Assembly: GCA_022750355.1 (NCBI GenBank)
Contig: JAKIVW010000027.1
Coordinates: 1-15,719 of the forward strand
Reading direction: 5' to 3'
DNA length: 15,719 nt
Source: Thermoplasmata archaeon
Lineage (GTDB): Archaea > Thermoplasmatota > Thermoplasmata > Lutacidiplasmatales > UBA184
Each line of letters opens with the position of its first letter. Positions within the stretch are counted from its first letter, which is position 1. Shown piece after piece: positions 1 through 6,242 of the stretch. The notes under the pieces are model-generated. The model saw nothing but the letters and a program-made list of their open reading frames with translations. It searched no databases and was not told where the DNA came from. A program made the position numbers and the translations under genes.

Positions 1-30
1 GACCCTTCGAGGTCCCAGGTTCGAATGGGG
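1..30 (+). other. tRNA-like T-loop fragment at window edge
   Basis: The first 26 bases read like the variable region and T-arm of a tRNA, with the classical GGTTCGAAT T-loop at 18-26 preceded by CCA. The bases after the loop (GGGG at 27-30) do not pair with the expected 5' T-stem strand CCAGG in normal register. A shifted pairing TCCCA/TGGGG would leave an 8-base loop instead of 7. No acceptor 3' strand or CCA end follows. It may be a tRNA remnant, an interrupted tRNA, or chance; the 5' half lies outside the window. Confidence 0.2.
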
Positions 31-38
31 TATGTCAT

Positions 39-75
39 AAAGGGTTCCCTTTGCAACGCGGAAAGGTGGTTGCAA
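39..75. repeat. Two adjacent short inverted repeats
   Basis: AAAGGG and CCCTTT (39-44 and 47-52) are separated by only TT. TTGCAAC (51-57) is repeated inverted as GTTGCAA (69-75) across an 11-base spacer. Both are perfect. They lie beyond the 3' end of the minus-strand surface protein gene, in the otherwise empty segment 31-196. Function unknown; they could be RNA hairpins or chance. Confidence 0.3.
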
Positions 76-196
76 GAGGTATTGCACCCCTACTCATTCC
101 TAAACTCAGGATTCCCATTTTTTCAAAATCCAGGGTCCCTGACGACGGGAGGTAGAGTCGATCCGAGGTACAACTCGGTGGTGGCCCGCGTGTCGA

Positions 197-1177
197 TTAG
201 TTTGAACTCGCGGAGAATACGACTTGCTCGATGACGCTTGCGCCCTTTATGGAAACGGAACCGGAGTGGGTTTCAGCAACGTAACCTTCTGGGGCATGAA
301 CCGTGTAGGCGTAAGTTCCGTTCGGATACTCGGACTGGATGGCCCCCGAGTCTGACCACTCTTCTATCCCTTGAATCGTCACCCACCACTGAACCCCAGC
401 CGGGAGCCCAGTGGGAGAAAAAGTGAGGGCGAACAATGGCACAGAAACCGGTGTGAGTACCACCGTCACATTTACGTCGGAGCCATTTACGGGTATTGCA
501 CCCTGTGAGGGGCTCGCGACGTAGCCGCTCGGTAGGTCACAGCCGAGCCAAGGGCCGATCAAGAAGACGTATGTACCGTTCCGCGCGGACTGCCGAGAAG
601 GGCCAGTGTCTCCAGAGCTGCATCCCAGATTCTGCGTGGACGCGTTGTATGGGAGGCCACAGATGGTTGTCAGGGAAGCCCCACAAAACTGGAAGAAGAA
701 TATCCAAGGGACTTCGCCACCAGATCCGGTGATTGCGTTGAAAGTGAGATTGTAGTAGACTTCGTTGAAATGCACTGTAGTCCATTGCTCATGTCCGTCC
801 ACTATGAACACACCGCCACGGGGTTCGGGAGTCCAGGTAAGGTTCCCCGTTGCGACCGTAAACCCATAAGTGCCATTGGGTAGCGCGAAAAGTATCGAGT
901 CGTTGAGCGTCGAGAAGTGAAGTCCGTTGCTAAGATTTAGGTAAGCGTCCGCATCCCAGCCGCCGACGCCGCCCCCATAGTCAGTAGTGATATTGACGTG
1001 AATCTGAAAAGTCGGCTCAAACAAATTCGAAAAGTAGACCGGGTTAGATTCGGGCATCCCCACTACAGCCAAAGTGCCGGCGGAAGGCGTCGCGGCAAAT
1101 CCCGCGGAGGATTGCACGTCATAATCATACGTTCCATTCGACAACTCGAAGGTAATGAGGCTCGAATTCGAAACCAT
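197..1177 (-). pseudogene. Secreted NGTY-repeat surface protein, C-terminal part (after in-frame stop)
   Basis: This is the large part of an extracytoplasmic beta-repeat protein. It continues in the same frame as the short upstream piece (1193-1399), separated from it by a single TAA and five sense codons. Four NGTY motifs begin at residues 14, 101, 200 and 286, each followed by alternating aromatic or valine residues and a glycine-rich turn, which suggests a chain of beta-sandwich modules of about 90 residues. The last module has the typical Thermoplasmata pattern LTFSPTGLPAG...WWVTI. NGT is also an N-glycosylation sequon. There is no C-terminal membrane segment; the anchor is on the upstream piece. 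A GGTGG stretch about 10 bases before the ATG at 1177 could allow re-initiation, but that product would lack a signal for export. Adhesion or S-layer association is inference only. Confidence 0.7.
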
Positions 1178-1192
1178 CTCATGACCACCTAG

Positions 1193-1399
1193 TTATACGC
1201 TCCACTCTGATCCAACCGCGAGATTTTGTGCACTAAAGGTAACTTCGTAGTCGGGAGGCGGCTGACTTGGGGGCGTGGCCCTAGACGAAGGTCCCGTTTG
1301 GGGCGGATATGCTAGGTATGACCCTCCCACCAGCACTATCAAGGAAACGCCGAGGATCAGGGCGAATGGACCAAATCGACGAAAGCTGTGAGGAACCAT
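1193..1399 (-). pseudogene. N-terminal anchor piece of the NGTY-repeat surface protein
   Basis: This piece encodes 68 residues: a short basic start (MVPHSFRRFG), one hydrophobic membrane segment (PFALILGVSLIVLVGGSYLAY), a Pro/Ser-rich linker, and the opening strand YEVTFSAQNLAVGSEWSV. In related modules that strand runs on into T or V plus NG/GG turns. Here it is cut by TAA at 1193-1195, and the downstream 326 residues follow in the same frame. Without the stop, the protein would be about 400 residues with the N-terminus in the membrane and the repeats outside. I chose the ATG at 1399; a TTG three codons upstream is possible. A nonsense mutation, a base-call error or programmed readthrough could each explain it; mutation or error is likeliest. 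Confidence 0.65.
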
Positions 1400-1640
1400 T
1401 GCAATCAATTGGAAAACTACGACGCACGGAATCCGAGGCTCAAGGAGAGAAGCACTCGACCTGTTAACTGGTTTCCCAGCCTCGACTTAGGCAGTCCCGA
1501 CGGTTTAGGTCTTTCCCGGTCGAATCTGTTCGGATGCCGTTCCGAGCGGTGCCAGACGGTTCAAGCTGAAGACTCCACCGACGAGTTGAAAGAGCGGTTA
1601 CACCCAGTGATAGACAATTCACCTAGGGAAGTAGAAATGC

Positions 1641-1650
1641 CTTAAGTATT
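1641..1650 (+). promoter_or_regulatory. TATA box of the vapBC pair
   Basis: CTTAAGTATT is an archaeal TATA-like element centred about 25 bases before the GTG at 1671. This matches the usual TATA-to-start distance, so transcription should begin at or next to the start codon, giving a leaderless mRNA. Confidence 0.5.
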
Positions 1651-1670
1651 TCTTGAATCCTTTATGGCGT

Positions 1671-1910
1671 GTGACGCTCAGCGAGTCCCGCGTATCCAAA
1701 GGGTATCTCACGGTCGTTCCAAAAGGAATCCGACAGGCTGTCGAGATCAGCGAGGGAGATGTTTTGGAGTGGGAAGTGAGTGACGACACTGTCGTCATTC
1801 GGAAACGAAAACGCCGAACGATCTCCGACATCTCAGGTCTCATTTCGCACGGCGGTGACGCGGTTCAAAGCAAGCGCGACGTGCAACGGGCGGTCAGAAG
1901 TGTTCGTTGA
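1671..1910 (+). CDS. vapB: AbrB/SpoVT-fold antitoxin (VapB-like)
   Basis: A protein of about 79 residues whose first half matches the swapped-hairpin AbrB/MazE DNA-binding fold: RVSKGYLTVVPKGIRQAVEISEGDVLEWEV, seen as strand, KGxR turn, helix and GD turn (residues 7-36). The basic stretch RKRKRR (44-49) and a short C-terminal tail probably wrap the toxin. The start is the GTG at 1671, because the TATA box lies 25 bases upstream; a TTG at 1653 would sit too close to the TATA box. The toxin gene begins 11 bases before this stop, as is usual for vapBC. By family knowledge, the antitoxin neutralises the PIN toxin and represses its own promoter. Confidence 0.8.
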   Translation: MTLSESRVSKGYLTVVPKGIRQAVEISEGDVLEWEVSDDTVVIRKRKRRTISDISGLISHGGDAVQSKRDVQRAVRSVR

Positions 1911-2283
1911 TACCTCGTACATCGTCGGATTGACCGACCGGCGGGATCAGTGGCACAAGGACGCCCTTCGCGTGGCAAACCGGGTCCCAAAGCATCCCAG
2001 TGTCACCAACCTCGTTCTGGCGGAATCAGTGACGATCGTAGGCAGTCGCTCGGGTGGGAAGTCGGCGAGGATCCTGTACGACTACTTCGTGGACGAGTGC
2101 CGACTGATTTTTGTCGATGCCATGCTTCAGGATTCGGCAATCGTCCAGCACACTCGCTTTGATGGAAAATTGTCGCTCGCGGATTGTGCTACGGTGGCTG
2201 CCATGGTCAAAGCATCCGACACCGAACTCGCTTCTTTCGACACCGACTTTGATAAAGTGGCCGGGGTGAACCGCCTCAGTTAG
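1900..2283 (+). CDS. vapC: PIN-domain ribonuclease toxin (VapC-like)
   Basis: A 127-residue single PIN domain starting at a GTG that overlaps the end of the antitoxin gene. Reading further upstream in this frame gives non-family sequence, so the GTG start is preferred. The acidic active-site set is visible: D4 in FVDTSY, E42 in LAES, D95 in LADC, and D114 (with D116 and D118) in FDTDFD. These bind Mg2+/Mn2+ in PIN nucleases. VapC proteins cleave RNA, typically tRNA or rRNA, when the antitoxin is lost; the exact target here cannot be read from sequence. The gene appears intact. Confidence 0.85.
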   Translation: MFVDTSYIVGLTDRRDQWHKDALRVANRVPKHPSVTNLVLAESVTIVGSRSGGKSARILYDYFVDECRLIFVDAMLQDSAIVQHTRFDGKLSLADCATVAAMVKASDTELASFDTDFDKVAGVNRLS

Positions 2284-2330
2284 CCCGGACTAGCCGTCCA
2301 CCTCCCTCGCAGCGTGTGGTTGCGGCTGGT

Positions 2331-3167
2331 TCAATTCGGATCGACGCTCGGGAGTTCTCGAGGGAACATCCGGGTCCGAATTCGGAAGTAAGCCCAGGCG
2401 AACATGATGTCGGGGAGAATCTGGGAGGTCGCGATGAGCGAGCTTTCAGTTTGGAGCGAAGTCACCGGACCCGTGTTGATCATGCCGCCTGAGGTGGCTT
2501 GAGATACTGCATTCGAAATTTGCGGAAACAGGATTGAAAACTGAACCGCCAGGACTAGCACGGTGAGGATTCCCCCTGCGATGAGCAGAACCCGGGATTG
2601 ACGGTCGGCCAAAGCGAACGGGAGGATCGTGTAGGCGAATGCGCTCAGAGCGCCGGCGACGACCCCGACCAAGAACAGGATCCCTAAGTCCGACTGCAGG
2701 AGAGGGCCGATGGCGTTGAGGGATTGCTGTGGCATCGTCCCTGCAGATAGAATCGCGCTGACAAACCAAATCCCGACTCCGATTCCAATCAAGATGCCCA
2801 AGACGACACAACCGGCCCCCAGGTTCACATTGGTACGATGAACCGAGGTGAAACCATGCCGACCGAGCCACAGAAAGACGACGCCGATCAGCGCAAGGAG
2901 GCCCCCGATACCCGAGATGTAGGGAACCCAGAGCAAACTGAATGCGATGATCATCAGGAGAAGTCCGGTCGCCGTCCGATCCTGCGCTTTCGGCCGAGCA
3001 TAGCGGTCGTCCTCAGTTCCGATCCAGTCCCAGGACTCACCCCCTGGAGGCGAGGAAGAGGACGGAGAGTCGGGCAGGGCGACTTGGGGGGCCCCGCACT
3101 TCGGACAAAAATTATGCGAGGCGGAAACCAACCCTCCGCAATCCGGACACTGTCGATCGCTGTTCAT
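2331..3167 (-). CDS. Zinc-ribbon multi-pass membrane protein
   Basis: A 278-residue protein with an N-terminal zinc ribbon (cysteines 7, 10, 21 and 24 in CPDC...CPKC), then a Ser/Pro-rich linker to about residue 60, then about five hydrophobic membrane spans: two between roughly 66 and 102, then near 116-140, 160-180 and 190-215. A sixth weak hydrophobic stretch lies near 245. The basic C-terminal tail (RIRTRMFPREL) would be cytoplasmic. Zinc-ribbon plus membrane-bundle proteins are frequent in Thermoplasmata, but I recognise no assigned function. The gene is convergent with vapC with a gap of under 50 bases. A TTTAAC element about 40 bases upstream of the ATG is a candidate TATA box. Confidence 0.75.
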   Translation of the reverse strand: MNSDRQCPDCGGLVSASHNFCPKCGAPQVALPDSPSSSSPPGGESWDWIGTEDDRYARPKAQDRTATGLLLMIIAFSLLWVPYISGIGGLLALIGVVFLWLGRHGFTSVHRTNVNLGAGCVVLGILIGIGVGIWFVSAILSAGTMPQQSLNAIGPLLQSDLGILFLVGVVAGALSAFAYTILPFALADRQSRVLLIAGGILTVLVLAVQFSILFPQISNAVSQATSGGMINTGPVTSLQTESSLIATSQILPDIMFAWAYFRIRTRMFPRELPSVDPN

Positions 3168-3202
3168 CGCCGACTCAACGTGGCGGGGAGAGGGTCCGTG
3201 GA

Positions 3203-3213
3203 GGGTTAAACCG
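3203..3213 (-). promoter_or_regulatory. Candidate TATA box for the zinc-ribbon membrane protein
   Basis: On the minus strand this reads GGTTTAACCCTC. It would place the start of transcription about 15 bases before the ATG at 3167. No Shine-Dalgarno sequence is seen. The match is weak. Confidence 0.3.
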
Positions 3214-3540
3214 TTCGAATTGCCCTATTCCTCTACCGTTCCCCTGCGACTTTGTGCACGCTCGAATCCCATGGCCTCTCACCCGGGGCAGGAGTTACGC
3301 TGCCTGTACGCCACATTCTGGCTCGCGCAAGCGCTCGAGTGGGTGCATTGATGCTTACAACCAGCTGGATCTACGGTACAACCTCCACTCCAAGTGACCC
3401 TCGTCCGGCCGAGCCCAAGCGCTGCTCGGGGTAGAAGACACTCCCGGCGACCCAATGGCTGTGTGACAAGCGATGCACTCTCATACCTGAAAGTCGCCGA
3501 TTGGTTCTGAGGGCGGTAGGCCCGTCCGAGGGCGGAGCAG
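3214..3540. other. Gene-poor intergenic stretch
   Basis: This is the largest internal gap, between divergently transcribed genes. I see no open frame with a plausible protein, no tRNA fold and no tandem repeat. A short open frame at 3252-3434 on the plus strand has no promoter, no ribosome site and a sequence typical of random GC-rich translation. Confidence 0.4.
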
Positions 3541-3545
3541 TCTTA

Positions 3546-3573
3546 CTTATACCCTTCGGCGGCCGTTATATAG
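3546..3573 (+). promoter_or_regulatory. Two tandem TATA-like elements before the SnoaL-like gene
   Basis: CTTATA (3546-3551) lies 25 bases before the GTG at 3574 and about 37 before the ATG at 3586. It fits a transcript starting near 3574. A second element, GTTATATAG (3565-3573), lies too close to the ATG to serve that start. It may be an overlapping TBP site or chance. GGTGGAG (3573-3579) is a possible Shine-Dalgarno sequence for the ATG. Confidence 0.4.
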
Positions 3574-3585
3574 GTGGAGATCAGC

Positions 3586-4080
3586 ATGACCCAGCTAACA
3601 GAGCAGCACGCCCGCCAGATTTTCGCCGATGTGAATACCCGAAATGTCGACAAGATTGTGGACAACTACGCAGAAGGCGCGTCGTTCCAGGTCCCGAGCC
3701 TCGATGCTCCCCTGGTCGGCAAGGAAGCCATCCGCACGTACCTGACGAGCTCCCTGACGGCGTTCCCCGACTGGTCGATGGACGTCAATCACGTCATCGT
3801 CGCCGGCCAGGAGGCCGTCGTGGTCAACTCGGTGCACGGGACCCACACCGGTCCGTACACCACGAAGGACGGTAAGTCGGTCGAGCCCACGAACAAGAAG
3901 CTCAACCAGGACCAGCTGACCCGCGTGGTTGTCAACGAGGACGGAAAGGTTTCGATGTTCCGCTCCTACGGCAACCCCTCGTCCATCAACCGAATGCTTC
4001 GCCCGCCGACGCCGGCGGTCACGACGCATACGGAAACGACCACCAGCACCCACACCCGTGGGGCGGTGCCCGCCCCGTAG
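3586..4080 (+). CDS. SnoaL/NTF2-like protein
   Basis: A 164-residue alpha+beta cone-barrel protein of the SnoaL-like polyketide cyclase / NTF2 superfamily. Signs are the first helix (TEQHARQIFADVNTRNVDKIVDNYAEGASF), the GKEAIRTYLTSSLTAFPDWSMDVNHVIVAGQEAVVVNSVHGTHTG core in the usual order (about residues 45-92), and a final strand ending in the FRSYGNP region. The last 30 residues are a Thr/Pro-rich tail unlike the fold core. Such proteins bind small hydrophobic ligands or act as cyclases or isomerases; the substrate is unknown. The ATG at 3586 is preferred because of the GGTGGAG just upstream; a leaderless GTG at 3574 would add four residues. Confidence 0.7.
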   Translation: MTQLTEQHARQIFADVNTRNVDKIVDNYAEGASFQVPSLDAPLVGKEAIRTYLTSSLTAFPDWSMDVNHVIVAGQEAVVVNSVHGTHTGPYTTKDGKSVEPTNKKLNQDQLTRVVVNEDGKVSMFRSYGNPSSINRMLRPPTPAVTTHTETTTSTHTRGAVPAP

Positions 4081-4112
4081 AGCCTCGATCCGTAGACTCG
4101 CCGAACCCCTTA

Positions 4113-4134
4113 CCGGCCCGGACCTCCGGGCCGG
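4113..4134. terminator. Perfect GC hairpin between convergent genes
   Basis: CCGGCCCGG and CCGGGCCGG pair perfectly (9 bp) around the loop ACCT. It sits between two stop codons facing each other (4080 plus, 4140 minus), so it could end transcripts or protect their 3' ends from either side. There is no T tract, and archaeal termination mostly uses T tracts, so the role is uncertain. Confidence 0.35.
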
Positions 4135-4139
4135 CAACC

Positions 4140-4466
4140 TCAGATGCCCCCGATTCGCTCGCCACCTCGAACAGGTCGACTCACGAGGTCGAGAGTTCGC
4201 GCAGCGAACCGCTCACCCTCCTGGAATAGGAGGGCGTGGAGAAATTCGTGGGAGATCGTTTCGGCAATCGACCGCTCGTCGGTGGGGTTGCTGAGTCGGT
4301 ACAGGGTAATCCGATTCTCGTTGTAGTTGAACCGTGCATCCACCTGCTCCAGATTATTCGGGTCCGCCCCCGTTTCGGAAAGGAAACTACGGAGTCGCGA
4401 AACCCAGGTGGCATACTCCTTGGGCGACCCAATCACGATCGTGGGGGACCGCATTCGATTCGGCAT
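4140..4466 (-). CDS. Small HExxH metallopeptidase-like protein
   Basis: A 108-residue protein carrying the zinc-protease motif HEFLH (residues 73-77) within the helix ETISHEFLHALLFQEGERFA. The two histidines would bind zinc and Glu74 would activate water. Glu83 or Glu85 could be the third ligand, but this is not certain. The N-terminal part looks like one beta strand, a helix and a beta hairpin (ARFNYNENRITLYRL), a minimal zincin layout. There is no signal peptide, so a cytoplasmic location is likely. I chose the ATG at 4466 because GAGGT lies eight bases before it; a GTG at 4514 would add 16 basic, poorly conserved-looking residues. Substrate unknown; a non-peptidase role is possible. Confidence 0.6.
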   Translation of the reverse strand: MPNRMRSPTIVIGSPKEYATWVSRLRSFLSETGADPNNLEQVDARFNYNENRITLYRLSNPTDERSIAETISHEFLHALLFQEGERFAARTLDLVSRPVRGGERIGGI

Positions 4467-4550
4467 CTCCCGGAACCTCTTTTGACTTCGGGCCGGCGCC
4501 CGTACACTAGACACCCGCCCCTCGCGACGAGTTGGTCCGGCGGGGCCCCT

Positions 4551-4584
4551 CCCGCGATGTCAATCCATGGTTAACCATCGCGGG
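4551..4584. repeat. Inverted repeat with nested palindrome, between divergent genes
   Basis: CCCGCGATG (4551-4559) and CATCGCGGG (4576-4584) are perfect 9-base inverted arms around a 16-base spacer. Partly within the spacer is the 12-base palindrome ATGGTTAACCAT (4567-4578). The site lies between the divergent HExxH gene and the AlkD gene, a suitable place for an operator that serves one or both. Confidence 0.4.
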
Positions 4585-4676
4585 CGCAGGAAACGGGGGT
4601 GATCCTCGGATCCGGTTCGACGGGTAAGAGATATTGCGGGGCGACGAGTTTTCTGACCGAACTCCATCGCGGGGGG

Positions 4677-5420
4677 ATGCGTGGCCCCAGCGCCTCGAGC
4701 AGTTCGAGTCGGGCTACGAGTACTGAGCCGGCGCTCCTCCTAGCCCGCCTTCGCCGGGAGTTCAGTAACGCAGGTAGCGAGCGTCGAGCCGGCCCGATGC
4801 AGCGGTACATGCGGTCCGAGATGCCGTTCCACGGAGTTGCGTCGCCCGGTGTATCCGCAATTTGCAAGCGCCTCTTCGATCAGTTGGAATTCTCCACTTC
4901 GACCCGTTGGAAACGGACTACTTTGTACCTCTGGAGGCAAGCAAAATTTCGAGAGGAGCGGTATGCTTCGATCCTCCTCTCCGACGTTCGTACGGCGTCG
5001 GCGTTCCAGAATCTCTCGGCGCTCCCCATGTATGAAGAGATGATCGTGACCGGAGCCTGGTGGGACTACGTCGACACCCTGGCGGCCAACCGACTCGGTC
5101 CCATCCTTCGCCGGTCCCCGGAACCGATGGGACAAATCATGCGAAGATGGAGTCGGTCCGATGACCTCTGGAAGCGACGCAGTTCCATCATCTGCCAACT
5201 TCGGTTCGGAAATTCAACCGACCGGGCCCTCCTTTTCGATTGCATTGAGCCGTCGCTGGAATCGCGAGAATTCTTTCTTCGGAAAGCCATCGGATGGGCG
5301 TTGAGGCAGTACGCCCGAGTCCAGCCAACAGAGGTGTCGGTCTACGTCCGGAAGAATGAAACTCGACTCAGTCCGTTAAGTAGGCGGGAGGCCCTTCGGC
5401 ACATCTCACCCCACCCTTAG
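4677..5420 (+). CDS. alkD: DNA alkylation repair glycosylase, AlkD family
   Basis: A HEAT-like helical-repeat protein of about 247 residues related to AlkD, which excises alkylated bases such as 3-methyladenine and 7-methylguanine from DNA. Counting from this ATG, W129 and D133 (in WWDYVD), R168 (in LWKRR) and W207 (in IGWALRQY) fall at exactly the relative spacing of B. cereus AlkD W109, D113, R148 and W187 as I recall them. The usual opening MQRYMRSEMPFHGV is at residues 41-54. The start is not settled: the frame is open back to a GTG at 4599, and the Ser-rich first 16 residues are not typical of the family. AGATATTG near 4632 could be the TATA box. The product is soluble and cytoplasmic. 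A terminator-like hairpin follows the stop. Confidence 0.8.
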   Translation: MRGPSASSSSSRATSTEPALLLARLRREFSNAGSERRAGPMQRYMRSEMPFHGVASPGVSAICKRLFDQLEFSTSTRWKRTTLYLWRQAKFREERYASILLSDVRTASAFQNLSALPMYEEMIVTGAWWDYVDTLAANRLGPILRRSPEPMGQIMRRWSRSDDLWKRRSSIICQLRFGNSTDRALLFDCIEPSLESREFFLRKAIGWALRQYARVQPTEVSVYVRKNETRLSPLSRREALRHISPHP

Positions 5421-5436
5421 ACCGACCTTCGCCGCT

Positions 5437-5460
5437 TTTCCGGGTGGAATCTCCCGGAAA
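5437..5460. terminator. Hairpin downstream of the AlkD gene
   Basis: TTTCCGGG and CCCGGAAA form a perfect 8-bp stem with an 8-base loop, beginning 16 bases after the AlkD stop. A further CCCGGAAAA copy occurs near 5541. No T tract follows, so termination is plausible but unproven. Confidence 0.35.
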
Positions 5461-5581
5461 GAGGGTCCTCGCCGGGGCGGTGCCCGGGGGTCGAAGGGTG
5501 TGACATCGATCGGGACGCGAACGAACCCGAAATAAACCTTCCCGGAAAATCGGGTGCGATCGGCGCGCCCGCCGGGGATAC

Positions 5582-5590
5582 GTATTAATC
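5582..5590 (+). promoter_or_regulatory. TATA box of the cNMP-binding protein gene
   Basis: GTATTAATC is centred about 26 bases before the GTG at 5613, the spacing expected for a leaderless transcript starting at the start codon. No Shine-Dalgarno sequence is present. Confidence 0.5.
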
Positions 5591-5612
5591 CCGGTAGTAA
5601 GTCCCGACCCTC

Positions 5613-6053
5613 GTGCCGAGGACGGTAGAGTTTCCGACCAACCAGCTCGCAGAACGACTGGGGCACGTCTCCATTTTGGGGAGTCTCTCCCAGCGGCAAC
5701 TTAAAAAACTTGCCGGATGGGTCAAGATCGTCGCCTACGCGGAAGGCGAAACGATGGTCAAACGGGGAGAGGGCGGCATTGGACTTTTCTTGATCCTGGA
5801 CGGAGCGGCGGAGGTGCGGCGCGGAAGTCGTGGCCTCGCTAAACTCGGGGTGGGCCAATTCTTCGGGGAGATGACACTGTTTGATGACTTGCCCCGATCC
5901 GCGGATGTAGTTGCGACGAAAGCTTCGAAGGTGGCGGTACTTTCTCGGTTTGAATTTTGGGGGTTTGCTGAGTCGGAGCCCAAGATCCTGCGGGGAGTCT
6001 TGGAAGAAATGACCCGACGCCTGCGAGAGACCAATCAGGCCCTCTCCGAGTAG
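5613..6053 (+). CDS. Stand-alone cyclic-nucleotide-binding domain protein
   Basis: A 146-residue protein consisting almost wholly of one CRP/FNR-type cNMP-binding beta-roll. The phosphate-binding cassette FFGEMTLFDDLPRSADV (residues 83-99) has the conserved Gly85-Glu86 and Arg95 that hold ribose and cyclic phosphate in the family. The preceding GLFLILDGAAEVRR is the usual beta pair. A C-terminal helix (LRGVLEEMTRRLRETNQAL) matches the dimer helix of CRP, but there is no helix-turn-helix after it, so it is not a direct DNA-binding regulator. It may sense a cyclic nucleotide and act through a partner, or bind another ligand. It begins with GTG 26 bases after a TATA box. Neighbours give no partner. 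Confidence 0.8.
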   Translation: MPRTVEFPTNQLAERLGHVSILGSLSQRQLKKLAGWVKIVAYAEGETMVKRGEGGIGLFLILDGAAEVRRGSRGLAKLGVGQFFGEMTLFDDLPRSADVVATKASKVAVLSRFEFWGFAESEPKILRGVLEEMTRRLRETNQALSE

Positions 6054-6112
6054 GCAACCGGGACTCGCCGGGCGTGTCGCGCGCAGTATCCCTTAGATTG
6101 AACCGAGTCACC

Positions 6113-6127
6113 CGAGGGCCGCCCTCG
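6113..6127. repeat. Perfect 15-base inverted repeat
   Basis: CGAGGGC and GCCCTCG flank a single central C. It lies in the gap after the cNMP-binding protein gene. A second, shorter inverted pair, CCGGTC/GACCGG (6186-6204), lies nearer the next gene. Either could be a protein-binding site or an RNA hairpin. Confidence 0.3.
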
Positions 6128-6242
6128 TAGTTGGCCATAGCCCGTCATTTGCGGGGCCTGCGACTCACTTATCCTCGAACCCCTTCCGGTCGGCCAAGGA
6201 CCGGGATCGGTCGGCTGCCATTCCCGTCCTGCGGGGAAGACA

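Noticed and set aside
1193..1195. TAA as a recoded amino acid such as pyrrolysine or selenocysteine
   Set aside because: Those use UAG and UGA. The stop here is UAA, for which no archaeal recoding is known to me.
1400..1640. Possible tRNA or small RNA in the gap before vapBC
   Set aside because: GTCGAATC and GGTTTAGGTC look tRNA-like in isolation, but no cloverleaf stems pair around them.
1653..1670. Earlier TTG start for the VapB-like antitoxin
   Set aside because: It would begin only a few bases after the TATA box; the GTG at 1671 has the right spacing, and the extra residues do not fit the AbrB fold.
3252..3434. 60-codon frame in the largest intergenic gap
   Set aside because: No TATA element or ribosome site at a fitting distance and no protein-like pattern.
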